Shown: positions 17,689-25,870 of the stretch, piece by piece
Layout of the letters: every line of letters begins with the position of its first letter
Position numbering within the stretch: position 1 is the stretch's first letter
Assembly (NCBI RefSeq): GCF_004349195.1
Contig: NZ_SMLG01000015.1
Location: 1-64,000 of the forward strand
Origin: Flavobacterium rhamnosiphilum
Lineage (GTDB): Bacteria; Bacteroidota; Bacteroidia; Flavobacteriales; Flavobacteriaceae
Direction of reading: 5' to 3'
DNA: 64,000 nucleotides
Translations under genes and position numbers: made by a program
The notes under the pieces: model-generated
What the model was told of the DNA's origin: nothing
Database searches by the model: none
Seen by the model: the letters and a program-made list of their open reading frames with translations, nothing else

Positions 17689-19158
17689 TTAAGATCTTCT
17701 GTTGTCGTTTCTTGATGAATTGCCTCTTTGAGATTCATTTCTTTGTGGAGCTGCTTCTCTTGAAGAATTTCCTCTTTGTTGTTCCGCTCTTTGTGGAGCT
17801 GCTTCTCTTGAAGGGCTAGTTCTGTTTTGAGAATAATCTCTTGGGGATTCAGCTCTTTGCGGAGCAGCTTCTCTTGAAGAATTACCTTTGTTTTGAGAAT
17901 AGTCTCTTTGTTGTTCCGCTCTTTGTGGAGCTGCTTCTCTTGAAGAATTACCTTTGTTTTGAGAATAATCTCTTGGGGATTCAGCTCTTTGTGGTGCTGA
18001 CTGACTAGAAGGATTGGTTCTGTTTTGAGAATAATCTCTTGAAGATTCTGCTCTTTGTGGAGCTGCCTGACTAGAAGGATTGGTTCTGTTTTGAGAATAA
18101 TCTCTTTGAGAATTTCCTCTTTGCGGAGTTGCCTGACCAGAAGGATTGGTTCTGTTTTGAGAATAGTCTCTTTGAGAATTTCCTCTTTGTGGAGTTGCCT
18201 GACTAGAAGGATTAGTTCTGTTTTGAGAATAGTCTCTAGACGAACCGGCTCTTTGCGGCGTTGTTTCTCTTGAAGGATTAGTTCTGTTTTGAGAATAATC
18301 TCTTGAAGAACCTGCTCTTTGTGGTGTTGTTTCTCTTGAAGAGCTAGTTCTGTTTTGAGAATAATCTCTTTGTGATCCTGTTCTTCGGTTAGAGGAACCA
18401 ACTTCATTTCTTGAACCTCTTCTTTGATCTAATTCATAACGGTTTGTTACATTAGCATTTCTTCTGGAGAAGGAATAATTTGGGTATTGTCTTTCATAGC
18501 CATTTGAACGTCTTGAATTATATAGAACGACTGCTCGTTCACTTCTTCTGTAATTAACATAATTGTAATTGTTGTTGATGTTCAAACAAATGTTGATGTT
18601 ATTTCTATATCTGAATATTGGGAATGGATTCCATGCATAATAATAGGAAGGATAATAACCCCAATTCCAAGTGGAGTAATACGGGCGATAATTAGCAGAC
18701 CAGAATGAAGCATAAATTAATGGAGTGCTATAATATACAGGCTCATAAATATAATTTTGACCATACATGTATACATCTCCTACTACTTGAACGTGAATGT
18801 TGTTATTTCTGTCTTTTTCAACGTCAATTGTAGCTACATCTTGATACACATCGGTGTCTATAACAGATTGAATGATAATTACGTGAGTCCGATTTTCGAC
18901 AGTTTCGATAACTCTTAAATAATCAACTTCATTATCATTATTCAAATCTAAATTTGATATTTGTAGTTCAGGGTCATTCAGGCGTCTTTCAAAATCCTGT
19001 AGATTTCTGGAGTCACCAAAAATAGAAGCAACAGCTCTCAAATCAAGGTTGTCACTGATTTCGTTATTCATTGCATTTACTGATGTTCTATCTTGCGCCT
19101 GTATTTGTGTTGCGAAAACAGAAGTCAATAGACTCAATAGTAATAGTTTCGTTTTCAT
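17689..19158 (-). CDS. Secreted protein with nine 22-residue repeats
   Basis: No family recognised for this 489-residue protein. A signal peptide ends near residue 22 (ATQIQAQ). Residues of about 23-135 look folded, with NLDLNNDNEVDYLRVIE resembling an acidic, possibly calcium-binding stretch. Residues of about 140-215 are Tyr/Trp/Asn-rich. From residue 264 the chain is disordered: nine tandem 22-residue repeats of the type RDYSQNRTNPS...PQRA.., then two shorter partial units to the end. The repeat part is strongly basic and rich in Arg, Ser, Gln and Pro. The protein is probably exported to the periplasm or cell surface; repeat number may vary between strains. Function unknown. Confidence 0.85.
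   Translation of the reverse strand: MKTKLLLLSLLTSVFATQIQAQDRTSVNAMNNEISDNLDLRAVASIFGDSRNLQDFERRLNDPELQISNLDLNNDNEVDYLRVIETVENRTHVIIIQSVIDTDVYQDVATIDVEKDRNNNIHVQVVGDVYMYGQNYIYEPVYYSTPLIYASFWSANYRPYYSTWNWGYYPSYYYAWNPFPIFRYRNNINICLNINNNYNYVNYRRSERAVVLYNSRRSNGYERQYPNYSFSRRNANVTNRYELDQRRGSRNEVGSSNRRTGSQRDYSQNRTSSSRETTPQRAGSSRDYSQNRTNPSRETTPQRAGSSRDYSQNRTNPSSQATPQRGNSQRDYSQNRTNPSGQATPQRGNSQRDYSQNRTNPSSQAAPQRAESSRDYSQNRTNPSSQSAPQRAESPRDYSQNKGNSSREAAPQRAEQQRDYSQNKGNSSREAAPQRAESPRDYSQNRTSPSREAAPQRAEQQRGNSSREAAPQRNESQRGNSSRNDNRRS
17776..18369 (-). repeat. 66-bp tandem repeat array, nine units
   Basis: Nine consecutive 66-bp units encode the 22-residue repeats of the gene 17689-19158. Units are highly similar at the DNA level; TTTTGAGAATA(A/G)TCTCT recurs in nearly every unit. 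Unit length is a multiple of three, so gain or loss of units keeps the frame. Confidence 0.95.
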
Positions 19159-19272
19159 AATTAATTGGATTAAGTTTATTCTTTTTTTGATTATCCAATT
19201 ACTGTGCCATAATTTATTCTTTGTTTCCTATTCTTATTATTAATTGTAAATTAGCCATAAAATGTATAAAAA

Positions 19273-20334
19273 ATGAAAAATATTTTTTTAATTCTGTTAG
19301 CTTCAACTGTTTTTGCGTCTTGTAAGACAAGTGTTTATAATGTAAAAAATGAAAATAACAGTGAATTTAAGTCCGTTGTAATTGACACGTTATTTCAGGA
19401 TAAAATAAGTATTAGGGCAATTTTATTTGATGTAAATAAAGTTTGGTTTGCTGCGGATAAAGGAAGATTCGGTTTTTTTAATTTGGATAACAATCAAAAA
19501 TTTGAAAGCAAAATTATCAAAGATTCTTTAAAGCTTGAGTTTAGAAGTAATGCCAAAACAAAAAAACATATTTTTATTCTAAACGTAGGGAATCCAGCGT
19601 TGTTATATCAAATTTCAAAAGACGGCAAGGAAACAAAATTAGTGTACCAAGAAAACCACGAGAAAGTGTTTTATGATAGTATGCAATTTTGGAATGATAG
19701 GGAAGGAATAGCGATCGGTGATCCAATCGCGGATTGTCTGAATATAATAATCACTCGTGATGGCGGAAATTCATGGAATAAAGCCCCGTCTGCTAAATTA
19801 CCAAAAGTGATCGATGGAGAAGCAGCTTTTGCGGCAAGCAACACTAATATTGTGATAAAAGGGAACAACACTTGGATTGTTTCCGGTGGAAAAAAATCAA
19901 GAGTTTTTTATTCTTCGGATAAGGGAAATACATGGACCGTGTATGATACCCCAATTGTTCAAGGAAAGTCGATGACCGGGATTTTTACAGCAGATTTTTA
20001 TGATGCTCAAAACGGATTTGTTACCGGAGGGGATTATGAGGTTCGAAATCAAAATTTTTCTAATAAAGCAATCACCACAGATGGTGGAAAAACATGGAAC
20101 CTAATAGCAGAAAATCAAGGTTTTGGATACGCTTCTTGTGTGCAATATGTTCCTGAAAGTAACGGTAAAGGTCTGGTAACAGTTGGTTTTTCAGGAATTT
20201 ACTATTCCTCGGATAGCGGTAATTCATGGAAACAATTGTCAACAGATTCCAGTCTTAATACCATCAGGTTTATAGATAATCATACGGTCATTGCAGCGGG
20301 ACAAAATAAAATGATTCGCATCAATTTTAAATAA
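19273..20334 (+). CDS. Asp-box (BNR / YCF48-like) beta-propeller lipoprotein
   Basis: A 353-residue lipoprotein: the signal sequence ends at the lipobox VFASC. Four Asp-box turns are visible, TRDGGNSWNK, SSDKGNTWTV, TTDGGKTWNL and SSDSGNSWKQ, spaced as in sialidase-like or YCF48-like propellers. Such proteins are often annotated as oxidoreductases in Flavobacterium, but I see no cofactor motif, and the role is unknown. It is transcribed divergently from the repeat protein gene and is followed by the nested inverted repeat at 20341. Confidence 0.88.
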   Translation: MKNIFLILLASTVFASCKTSVYNVKNENNSEFKSVVIDTLFQDKISIRAILFDVNKVWFAADKGRFGFFNLDNNQKFESKIIKDSLKLEFRSNAKTKKHIFILNVGNPALLYQISKDGKETKLVYQENHEKVFYDSMQFWNDREGIAIGDPIADCLNIIITRDGGNSWNKAPSAKLPKVIDGEAAFAASNTNIVIKGNNTWIVSGGKKSRVFYSSDKGNTWTVYDTPIVQGKSMTGIFTADFYDAQNGFVTGGDYEVRNQNFSNKAITTDGGKTWNLIAENQGFGYASCVQYVPESNGKGLVTVGFSGIYYSSDSGNSWKQLSTDSSLNTIRFIDNHTVIAAGQNKMIRINFK

Positions 20335-20340
20335 TGAAAA

Positions 20341-20669
20341 ATGACTGTCCGTTACTAATACCAATGTATTTAATTTTGTCATTTCGACGAAGGAGAAATC
20401 TCATTAGTTACTCTCGTTATGTGATTTCTCCTTCGTCGAAATGACAAAACAGCTAATTTTATTTATAAGATGTAGCTTGGGACAAGTAACGGACAGTCAT
20501 TTAATAAAATATGACTGTCCGCTAAGCAGACTAAATTTCTTTTCTGCCACAGATTCAAAAGATTTTCACAGATTCCTTTTCAATAAACGGTTCGTTTTTT
20601 CTTTAATCTGTGAAAATCCGTAAAATCTGTGGCTGAAATGATCAACTGGTATTAGTAACGGATAGTCAT
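20341..20669. repeat. Nested inverted-repeat element, MITE-like
   Basis: The whole 329 bp is bounded by inverted termini of 23 bp (20341-20363 and 20647-20669, 22 of 23 pair; they begin ATGACTGTCCGTTACTAATA). Shorter copies of the terminus lie inside at 20485-20500 and 20511-20521, splitting it in two. The left half holds a perfect 27-bp inverted repeat (20374-20400 with 20423-20449, containing CATTTCGACGAAGGAG). The right half holds a second inverted repeat (20546-20575 with 20605-20633, containing CCACAGATT and TTTTCACAGATT). No coding capacity. No clear target-site duplication is seen. Confidence 0.85.
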
Positions 20670-20674
20670 ATAAT

Positions 20675-20718
20675 AAAAATACCCTAAGTCTAATATAATT
20701 AGAGCTTAGGGTATTTTT
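20675..20718 (-). terminator. Terminator of the sigma-factor cassette
   Basis: Perfect 14-bp stem, AAAAATACCCTAAG with its complement at 20705-20718, a 16-base loop, and A/T runs on both sides; 21 bases after the stop of the Spy-like gene. Confidence 0.85.
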
Positions 20719-20738
20719 TTTGAACTAATAAAATAAAA

Positions 20739-21200
20739 CTAATGGTTTTTTTGACATTTGTTGCGATATTGTTGTAGCAATTTTCTATTGAAATCTTCTT
20801 CAGCTTTTTTAAGCTTAACTATTTTTACGGCTGGCAAAATTGTTCTTACATTTTTCATGAATTTTTTTCGCAATAAAAATAGTTCTTCCTCTGTATTTTC
20901 TATTTGGGACAAAAAGGTATTTGCTTCTTTTTCGGTTATTTTATCTAGCGAACCATCATTCATTCTTTTCATGTACGTTCTCATTTTTTGATGTCTCAGT
21001 TCAAACTGTTTGTCATCAAATGCATTGTAAATTGGCCAGAATTTTTCGGCTTCATTAGTAGTTAAGTCTAATTCAGTCGTGAAAAAAGCTACTTTTAAAG
21101 CTTTTATTTGCTCTTTTTTTTCTTTCATACTTTCGCCTTGAGCGTAAAAGTTGAATGAAACAAATAGCAATACTATTGGGATTAATTTTTTAATATTCAT
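20739..21200 (-). CDS. Periplasmic Spy/CpxP-like protein of an ECF sigma-factor cassette
   Basis: A 153-residue exported protein: signal peptide to about residue 20 (FNFYAQG), then an all-helical, charged chain. LDLTTNEAEKFWPIYNAF followed by repeated Leu/Glu/Lys heptads resembles Spy/CpxP-type LTxxQ proteins, and homologues in Flavobacterium are commonly called sensors of ECF-type sigma factors. It is the third gene after a sigma factor (21698) and a single-pass membrane protein (21251), on the same strand with short gaps, so it probably senses or buffers envelope stress for that sigma factor. Confidence 0.8.
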   Translation of the reverse strand: MNIKKLIPIVLLFVSFNFYAQGESMKEKKEQIKALKVAFFTTELDLTTNEAEKFWPIYNAFDDKQFELRHQKMRTYMKRMNDGSLDKITEKEANTFLSQIENTEEELFLLRKKFMKNVRTILPAVKIVKLKKAEEDFNRKLLQQYRNKCQKNH

Positions 21201-21250
21201 TTTTATTTTTTGTTTAATTATAGCTTAAATTTAAAGCTTTACAATCGGGT

Positions 21251-21664
21251 TTATTCTAAAATAAGATTTTCTAAATTGGAATTTACTGATAAATGATCTT
21301 CTATGGTTTCATCTTCTAAAACAATACCAGTTTTTATGTTATTAATATCTTCGGTTTCTAATACATTTATCAAATCATATTGATTCACATTAGACTGATA
21401 CGTAATATAATTTTCTAAAGCTGTAGCGTCCAGTTCTTTTTTGTCTGTCGAAGAAGGACTTAAAATTGGAATCATTAATGCAAGTACTAAAACCGCTGCT
21501 GCCGCGATGATTAAAGTTTTTCTTTTTTGGAAAATAGAAATTACTTTTGGCTCGTTTTTAGGTAATTGCTCCATCATTTTGATTGAAAAATTTTCAAAAT
21601 AATGGTCTGGAGTTTTAAATCCAGTTTCAATTTTAGGTTCGTTCTCTAATTTAAATGTTTTCAT
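21251..21664 (-). CDS. Single-pass membrane protein, probable anti-sigma factor
   Basis: A 137-residue protein with a cytoplasmic N-terminal part of about 47 residues, one membrane segment (TLIIAAAAVLVLALMIPIL, residues 51-69) and a short acidic extracytoplasmic tail. It lies between an ECF sigma factor gene (33 bases upstream) and a Spy-like gene (50 bases downstream). I see no ZAS-type zinc motif (H-x3-C-x2-C). The anti-sigma role is inferred only from position and topology. Confidence 0.72.
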   Translation of the reverse strand: MKTFKLENEPKIETGFKTPDHYFENFSIKMMEQLPKNEPKVISIFQKRKTLIIAAAAVLVLALMIPILSPSSTDKKELDATALENYITYQSNVNQYDLINVLETEDINNIKTGIVLEDETIEDHLSVNSNLENLILE

Positions 21665-21697
21665 AATGTACTTTAGACAGTGTTACAGCAAAAAGGT

Positions 21698-22240
21698 TTA
21701 ATTTGTCGAAACAAAAGCTTCAATTTTTTTTACAGCAAGATGATAAGATGCTTTTAATCCACCAACGGAGGTTCCCAGGATTTCTGAAATGGCTTCGTAT
21801 TTCAGTTCTTGAAAATATTTCATTTTAAAAACCAACTGTTGTTTTTCAGGCAATAATGCAATCGCTTTGTGTAATTTTATTTGAATTTCATTCCCGTCAA
21901 AAAACACATCGGCTTCCAGATTATCGATAGTTTTGTTTTGTAAAGTTTCTGATGAAATGCCACTTGTTTTTGATTTTTGTTTCAAAAATGTCAAGGCTTC
22001 ATTCGTAGCAATGCGATACATCCATGAAAAAAGTTTGCTTTCTCCTTTGAAATTTTTCAGATTTTGAAATATTTTTATAAAAACATTTTGCAATACATCA
22101 TCAGCATCATCGTGATTCAAAACGATGTTACGAATATGATTGTATAACGGTCTTTGATAATCCTGTAACAACTGCTGAAACGCTTGATTTTGCGTTTTAG
22201 GGTTTAACAAGTGATTTATAAATTCCTGTTCTTCTTGCAA
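21698..22240 (-). CDS. RNA polymerase sigma factor, ECF type
   Basis: A 180-residue sigma factor with only regions 2 and 4. Region 2 shows YNHIRNIVLNHDDADDVLQNVFIK and FSWMYRIATNEALTFL; region 4 shows LPEKQQLVFKMKYFQ and the helix-turn-helix YEAISEILGTSVGGLKASYH. It heads a three-gene unit with a membrane protein and a periplasmic Spy-like protein, the usual sigma / anti-sigma / sensor order. The SRPBCC gene 22303-23424 ends 63 bases upstream on the same strand and may share the transcript. Confidence 0.93.
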   Translation of the reverse strand: MQEEQEFINHLLNPKTQNQAFQQLLQDYQRPLYNHIRNIVLNHDDADDVLQNVFIKIFQNLKNFKGESKLFSWMYRIATNEALTFLKQKSKTSGISSETLQNKTIDNLEADVFFDGNEIQIKLHKAIALLPEKQQLVFKMKYFQELKYEAISEILGTSVGGLKASYHLAVKKIEAFVSTN

Positions 22241-22302
22241 AGCGATTATTTAGGAGTTAGAATAGAATTTATCAAAAAGGTTTAATAGGCTTTAAAAAAA
22301 CA

Positions 22303-23424
22303 TTAAAATTCAGATTGTTCTTCTTCCTTATTTATTGCAGGTGCAGGCGTTTTTACGGCTTCAGTTTTCTTGATGGCAGCCGGAGTGAAAGTTTTTACAG
22401 GAATTACTTTTGGTTGTATTGGATGATAAATTTCCGTAACCCATTTTGAAGGGTTTTTAATTTCGGTTCTACTGATGGTGAAATTCTCTAAATGAGAAAA
22501 TGTCGGGTCAATATCAATTCGATTCGTGTTAATGTATGCTTTTGCTTTATCCAAAGCTTTTTTTGTATGCGAATAATCCCCAGTTAAAGTAGTTTTAATT
22601 GCGTCGAATGGTTCCAGTTTTCCAGTTAAAATATCACTTCCGGAGCTCGTTAAGATTTGATTTTTTATAGGCACACAAAAAGATAATTTGGTCAATCCGC
22701 TTACGGAATCATAAGTGTGATAAATTATAAATGGTTTTCCGTTTAACTCGATATTATTTTGTTCGCAAAAAGTAATCATTTTTGGGAATACGATTTGAGC
22801 ATTTTTAGTAACCTTTGAAATTTCACTGGTAAAGGTTTGTCTTAAATAAAAAGTGCCTAGTTTTTTTACCAATCCATTTACTTTTACCGCATAAGTATTG
22901 ATTTCGAAATCAAGAGTCTTGTCTAAGTTAGCTAAGCTCTTTTCATACATTCTTCCTATGATTTTATTTATGCCTCCATTAAAAGCGGTGTAAACCTTCA
23001 TAGTGAAACTCATTTTTCCGGTAGTTTTCCAAGTTACTTTTGTTCCGCCTATCGTGTCCTTAAAACTCCAGAAAACGGATGATGAAGTTCCATCGTAATT
23101 CATTTTTTGAGAAATACTATCATTTTCTTTTACAAAAAGAGTCATCATATCACCCGTTCCCTCTTTTCCTTCCCATGAAAAGGAAGCTCCAGGACCAATT
23201 GTTTTTTTAGGATACGTAATTTGCATTTCAGGATCTTCAACAACCCAAGAACTAAAATCTTCCCAGTTTCTATAATCATTAACAAAATTAAATACTGTTG
23301 ATTTTGGAGAATTTATGATTTGACTTCTTTCTACGGTAAAATCTCCTTTTTGAGTTGCCACAAAAATGGATAAAGCCACAAAACTTAGCAATAGTAAAAG
23401 AAATAAGTATTTTAAAATCTTCAT
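22303..23424 (-). CDS. SRPBCC-domain protein with C-terminal GyrI-like domain
   Basis: A 373-residue protein with an N-terminal membrane or signal segment (YLFLLLLLSFVALSIFVA), an SRPBCC/START-like domain from about 28 to 165 (QIINSPKSTVFNFVNDYRNWEDFSSW) and a GyrI/AraC effector-binding-like domain from about 200 to 330. The C-terminal tail is rich in Pro, Ala and Lys. Both domains bind small hydrophobic ligands in other families; the ligand here is unknown. Gene position suggests co-transcription with the ECF sigma factor cassette downstream. Confidence 0.8.
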   Translation of the reverse strand: MKILKYLFLLLLLSFVALSIFVATQKGDFTVERSQIINSPKSTVFNFVNDYRNWEDFSSWVVEDPEMQITYPKKTIGPGASFSWEGKEGTGDMMTLFVKENDSISQKMNYDGTSSSVFWSFKDTIGGTKVTWKTTGKMSFTMKVYTAFNGGINKIIGRMYEKSLANLDKTLDFEINTYAVKVNGLVKKLGTFYLRQTFTSEISKVTKNAQIVFPKMITFCEQNNIELNGKPFIIYHTYDSVSGLTKLSFCVPIKNQILTSSGSDILTGKLEPFDAIKTTLTGDYSHTKKALDKAKAYINTNRIDIDPTFSHLENFTISRTEIKNPSKWVTEIYHPIQPKVIPVKTFTPAAIKKTEAVKTPAPAINKEEEQSEF

Positions 23425-23757
23425 AATATACAGGATTGTTAATTTTTGTAAAGTTAAAGATTTTATTTACAAGTCACCGATAGTGTTAAATAAATATAGA
23501 TCATTTTCTAAATAAAGGATTTTGATCTATTTATGTTTGGTTTGAATTTAAGGTAGGCTTTATGCTATTCGATCATTTTTATCTTATCTGTTTTCGAAGA
23601 AAAAAAATAAAGAAGTCGAGTAGTTTAGTTTATTAAGTGTTTGGTTTTTAATTGAATAAAAGAGGTTGTTTGAGGTTTTTTTATTGCCAATTATGAAAGA
23701 TTTAGAAATAAAAAAGTCCACTATTTAGTGGACATTATTTGTTTGGTTTAAAAAAAA
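23425..23757. other. Intergenic region, no gene seen
   Basis: AT-rich stretch with no convincing frame on either strand. It must hold the promoter of the SRPBCC gene at its left side and contains the terminator of the 62-residue membrane protein at 23716-23734. Confidence 0.6.
23716..23734 (-). terminator. Terminator of the 62-residue membrane protein gene
   Basis: GTCCACT / AGTGGAC stem with a short loop (TATTT), flanked on the minus strand by a T run, about 25 bases after the stop codon. Confidence 0.7.
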
Positions 23758-23946
23758 CTAACGTTTGAAAAACACTTTTATCAAAAATAAAATTCCAATA
23801 AAAATTCCAAATCCTATCAGAATCTTGTAATTTCCTTTATAAAACTCTTTATGTATTCTTATATCTTTTCGATAGGCATAAATTGCAGCAATAACAAATG
23901 CAACAAAAAACAAGCCTGCAAACACTAATTGACCTTGACTAAACAT
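23758..23946 (-). CDS. Small two-pass membrane protein
   Basis: 62 residues with two predicted membrane segments (about 8-24 and 43-59) joined by a basic loop (YRKDIRIHKEFYKGN). No family recognised. The own terminator, the divergent neighbour and the clear hydrophobic pattern support a real gene. Function unknown. Confidence 0.7.
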   Translation of the reverse strand: MFSQGQLVFAGLFFVAFVIAAIYAYRKDIRIHKEFYKGNYKILIGFGIFIGILFLIKVFFKR

Positions 23947-24027
23947 AGTTTAAATTATTTCCGGCAAATTTAGTTAATAGTTTAGAAATAGTTGCTAATT
24001 TGCCTTTTCATTTAACAAAATAAAAAG

Positions 24028-24414
24028 ATGCAAAAACAGATAGACTCAGTTAAAGAATTTCATACGGCTTTTAAAATAGGTCACAGTGAAATTCCTACAG
24101 CTAATTTAGGGGAAAGTAAACACACGCTTCGTTACAACTTAATGAAAGAGGAAAACGAAGAATATCTTGAAGCAGTTCAAAATAATGATCTGGTAGAAAT
24201 TGCAGATGCATTGGGTGATATGATGTATATTCTGTGCGGAACCATTATTGAACATGGTTTGCAGCATAAAATAGAAGCAGTTTTTGACGAAATCCAACGC
24301 AGTAATATGAGTAAGTTAGGAGAAGATGGCAAACCAATTTACCGTGAAGATGGGAAAGTGATGAAAGGACCTAATTATTTTAAACCTGATTTTTCTAAAA
24401 TAATAGGAGAATAG
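24028..24414 (+). CDS. MazG-like NTP pyrophosphohydrolase
   Basis: A 128-residue all-alpha NTP-PPase. The metal-binding pattern is seen as EENEEYLEA (EExxE) near residue 37 and EIADALGDMMY (ExxD) near 58-68. The family hydrolyses nucleoside triphosphates to monophosphates and pyrophosphate, often for nucleotide-pool cleaning. The C-terminal part (GEDGKPIYREDGKVMKGPNY) resembles the product-binding tail of HisE/MazG-like single-domain forms. Convergent with ilvE, sharing a terminator. Confidence 0.87.
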   Translation: MQKQIDSVKEFHTAFKIGHSEIPTANLGESKHTLRYNLMKEENEEYLEAVQNNDLVEIADALGDMMYILCGTIIEHGLQHKIEAVFDEIQRSNMSKLGEDGKPIYREDGKVMKGPNYFKPDFSKIIGE

Positions 24415-24444
24415 GGTTTAAAGATTTGTTTACAGATAGGACAT

Positions 24445-24481
24445 AAAAAAAGCGATTTTCACACTGAAAATCGCTTTTTTT
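24445..24481. terminator. Bidirectional terminator between MazG-like gene and ilvE
   Basis: A 17-bp perfect stem with core AGCGATTTTCA and a 3-base loop, with A7 and T runs on either side; serves both convergent genes. Confidence 0.9.
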
Positions 24482-24499
24482 TAAATTATGATCTTAGAG

Positions 24500-25567
24500 T
24501 TATACTTTAACAGTCCATCCAAAAGTATCTTCTTCTAATTTATTTTGGATATTTTCCAATTTAGTTTTTAGTTGTAAAGCCATTGTGTTTTCAATTTTTG
24601 GCAATTCATAATAAACATCCTGATAAGAAAATCCAGAAATTGGACTTACTACAGCAGCCGTTCCTGCTCCAAAAATTTCTTTCAAAGTTCCGTTTTTGGC
24701 AGCCTCAACAAGCTCAGAAACTAAAACCGAACGAATATCTACATTTATACCTTCACTTTTTGCTAAATCAATAAGTGTTTTTCTAGTCACACCATCAAGA
24801 ATTCGTTCACTTGTAGGAGCAGTAAATAATGTATCATTTATTCTGAAAAATACATTCATAGTACCTGCTTCTTCCAGTTTAGTATGCGTAGCATCATCAG
24901 TCCAAATTACCTGTTGGAAACCTTCTTTGTTCGCTAAATTTGTAGGATAAAATTGAGCAGCATAATTTCCGGCAGCTTTTGCAGCTCCTATTCCTCCATT
25001 TGCAGCTCTACTGAAATGTTCCGCAATAAGTACTTTTACATCACCAGAATAATAAGAAGTCACTGGCGATAAAATAATCATGAATTTATAGTCATTCGAA
25101 GGATTTGCAATTACTCCGGTACCAGTTGCAATCATAAATGGTCTGATGTACATAGCATTTCCTTTTCCTTTTTTAATCCATGCTTCGTCTAATTGCAACA
25201 ATTGATTCAGACCGCTCATAAATATTTCTTCAGGAACTTCCGGCATAGCCATTCTTACTGCTGACGTATTAAAACGCTTATAGTTTTCATCAGGTCTAAA
25301 AAGCCAAACGTCATTATTTTCATCTTTGTACGCTTTCATACCTTCAAAAATCGCTTGCCCATAATGAAAAACTCGTGTAGATGGGTCTAACAAAAATGGT
25401 GCGTAGGGTTTAATGACTGGTTTCTGCCATTCCCCATTTTTGTAATCACATTCAAATAGATGATCTGTAAAAACAGAACCAAAGCTTAAGTTCGAAAAAT
25501 CAACTTCATTTATTTTTGTAGAGGAAGCTTTTATTGTTTCAATTTTGTTAGTTTGAGTAGTACTCAT
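24500..25567 (-). CDS. ilvE: Branched-chain amino acid aminotransferase
   Basis: PLP enzyme of fold type IV that transfers the amino group between glutamate and branched-chain 2-oxo acids. The 355 residues fit the type II family (BCAT2-like). The expected Schiff-base lysine is K197 in GGIGAAKAAGNYAAQ; VFHYGQAIFEGMKAY near 67-80 and EAGTMNVFF near 253 are family blocks. TAATTTTG on the minus strand at 25654-25661 matches the -7 consensus about 85 bases before the ATG. Confidence 0.95.
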   Translation of the reverse strand: MSTTQTNKIETIKASSTKINEVDFSNLSFGSVFTDHLFECDYKNGEWQKPVIKPYAPFLLDPSTRVFHYGQAIFEGMKAYKDENNDVWLFRPDENYKRFNTSAVRMAMPEVPEEIFMSGLNQLLQLDEAWIKKGKGNAMYIRPFMIATGTGVIANPSNDYKFMIILSPVTSYYSGDVKVLIAEHFSRAANGGIGAAKAAGNYAAQFYPTNLANKEGFQQVIWTDDATHTKLEEAGTMNVFFRINDTLFTAPTSERILDGVTRKTLIDLAKSEGINVDIRSVLVSELVEAAKNGTLKEIFGAGTAAVVSPISGFSYQDVYYELPKIENTMALQLKTKLENIQNKLEEDTFGWTVKV

Positions 25568-25870
25568 AGTAATGTGTTGTTTTTTGATTTTTTTTAAATG
25601 ATAAACTAGAGCTTAAAAAAACTAGATTTCTATAAGTTGAAGTTTAATGTTTGCAAAATTAAATAAAAATCAACAAATGACTTGTCAAAAAACTATTAAT
25701 TATAGCATTTAACTAAGATTTGTTTACATTTTAAAAAAAATAAAAAAATCATGCCTATTTCTATTAATTATACAATAAATATAGATTTTTCAGAGGCAAA
25801 CGTATTAGATTTTGATTAATTTTGGACAAACATTGTAGCTTTTAATCCAATATAACCTCAAAATCCAATT
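25568..25870. promoter_or_regulatory. Divergent promoter region of ilvE and mnmD
   Basis: No gene. Minus-strand TAATTTTG (25654-25661) probably serves ilvE, and plus-strand TAATTTTG (25817-25824) probably serves mnmD. Neither has a clean -33 TTTG at 19 bases. Confidence 0.5.

Noticed and set aside
17776..18369. Repeat array considered as CRISPR.
   Set aside because: Units are contiguous 66-bp copies without unique spacers, lie within a coding frame, and no cas genes are present.
17655..18407. 250-codon open frame overlapping the repeat protein gene in another frame, with its own 22-residue repeats.
   Set aside because: It exists only because the 66-bp repeat has no stop in that frame; it lacks a folded start region and the main frame has signal peptide, folded domain and terminator.
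20441..20623. 60-codon open frame inside the nested inverted repeat.
   Set aside because: Lies across palindromic DNA and has no coding character.
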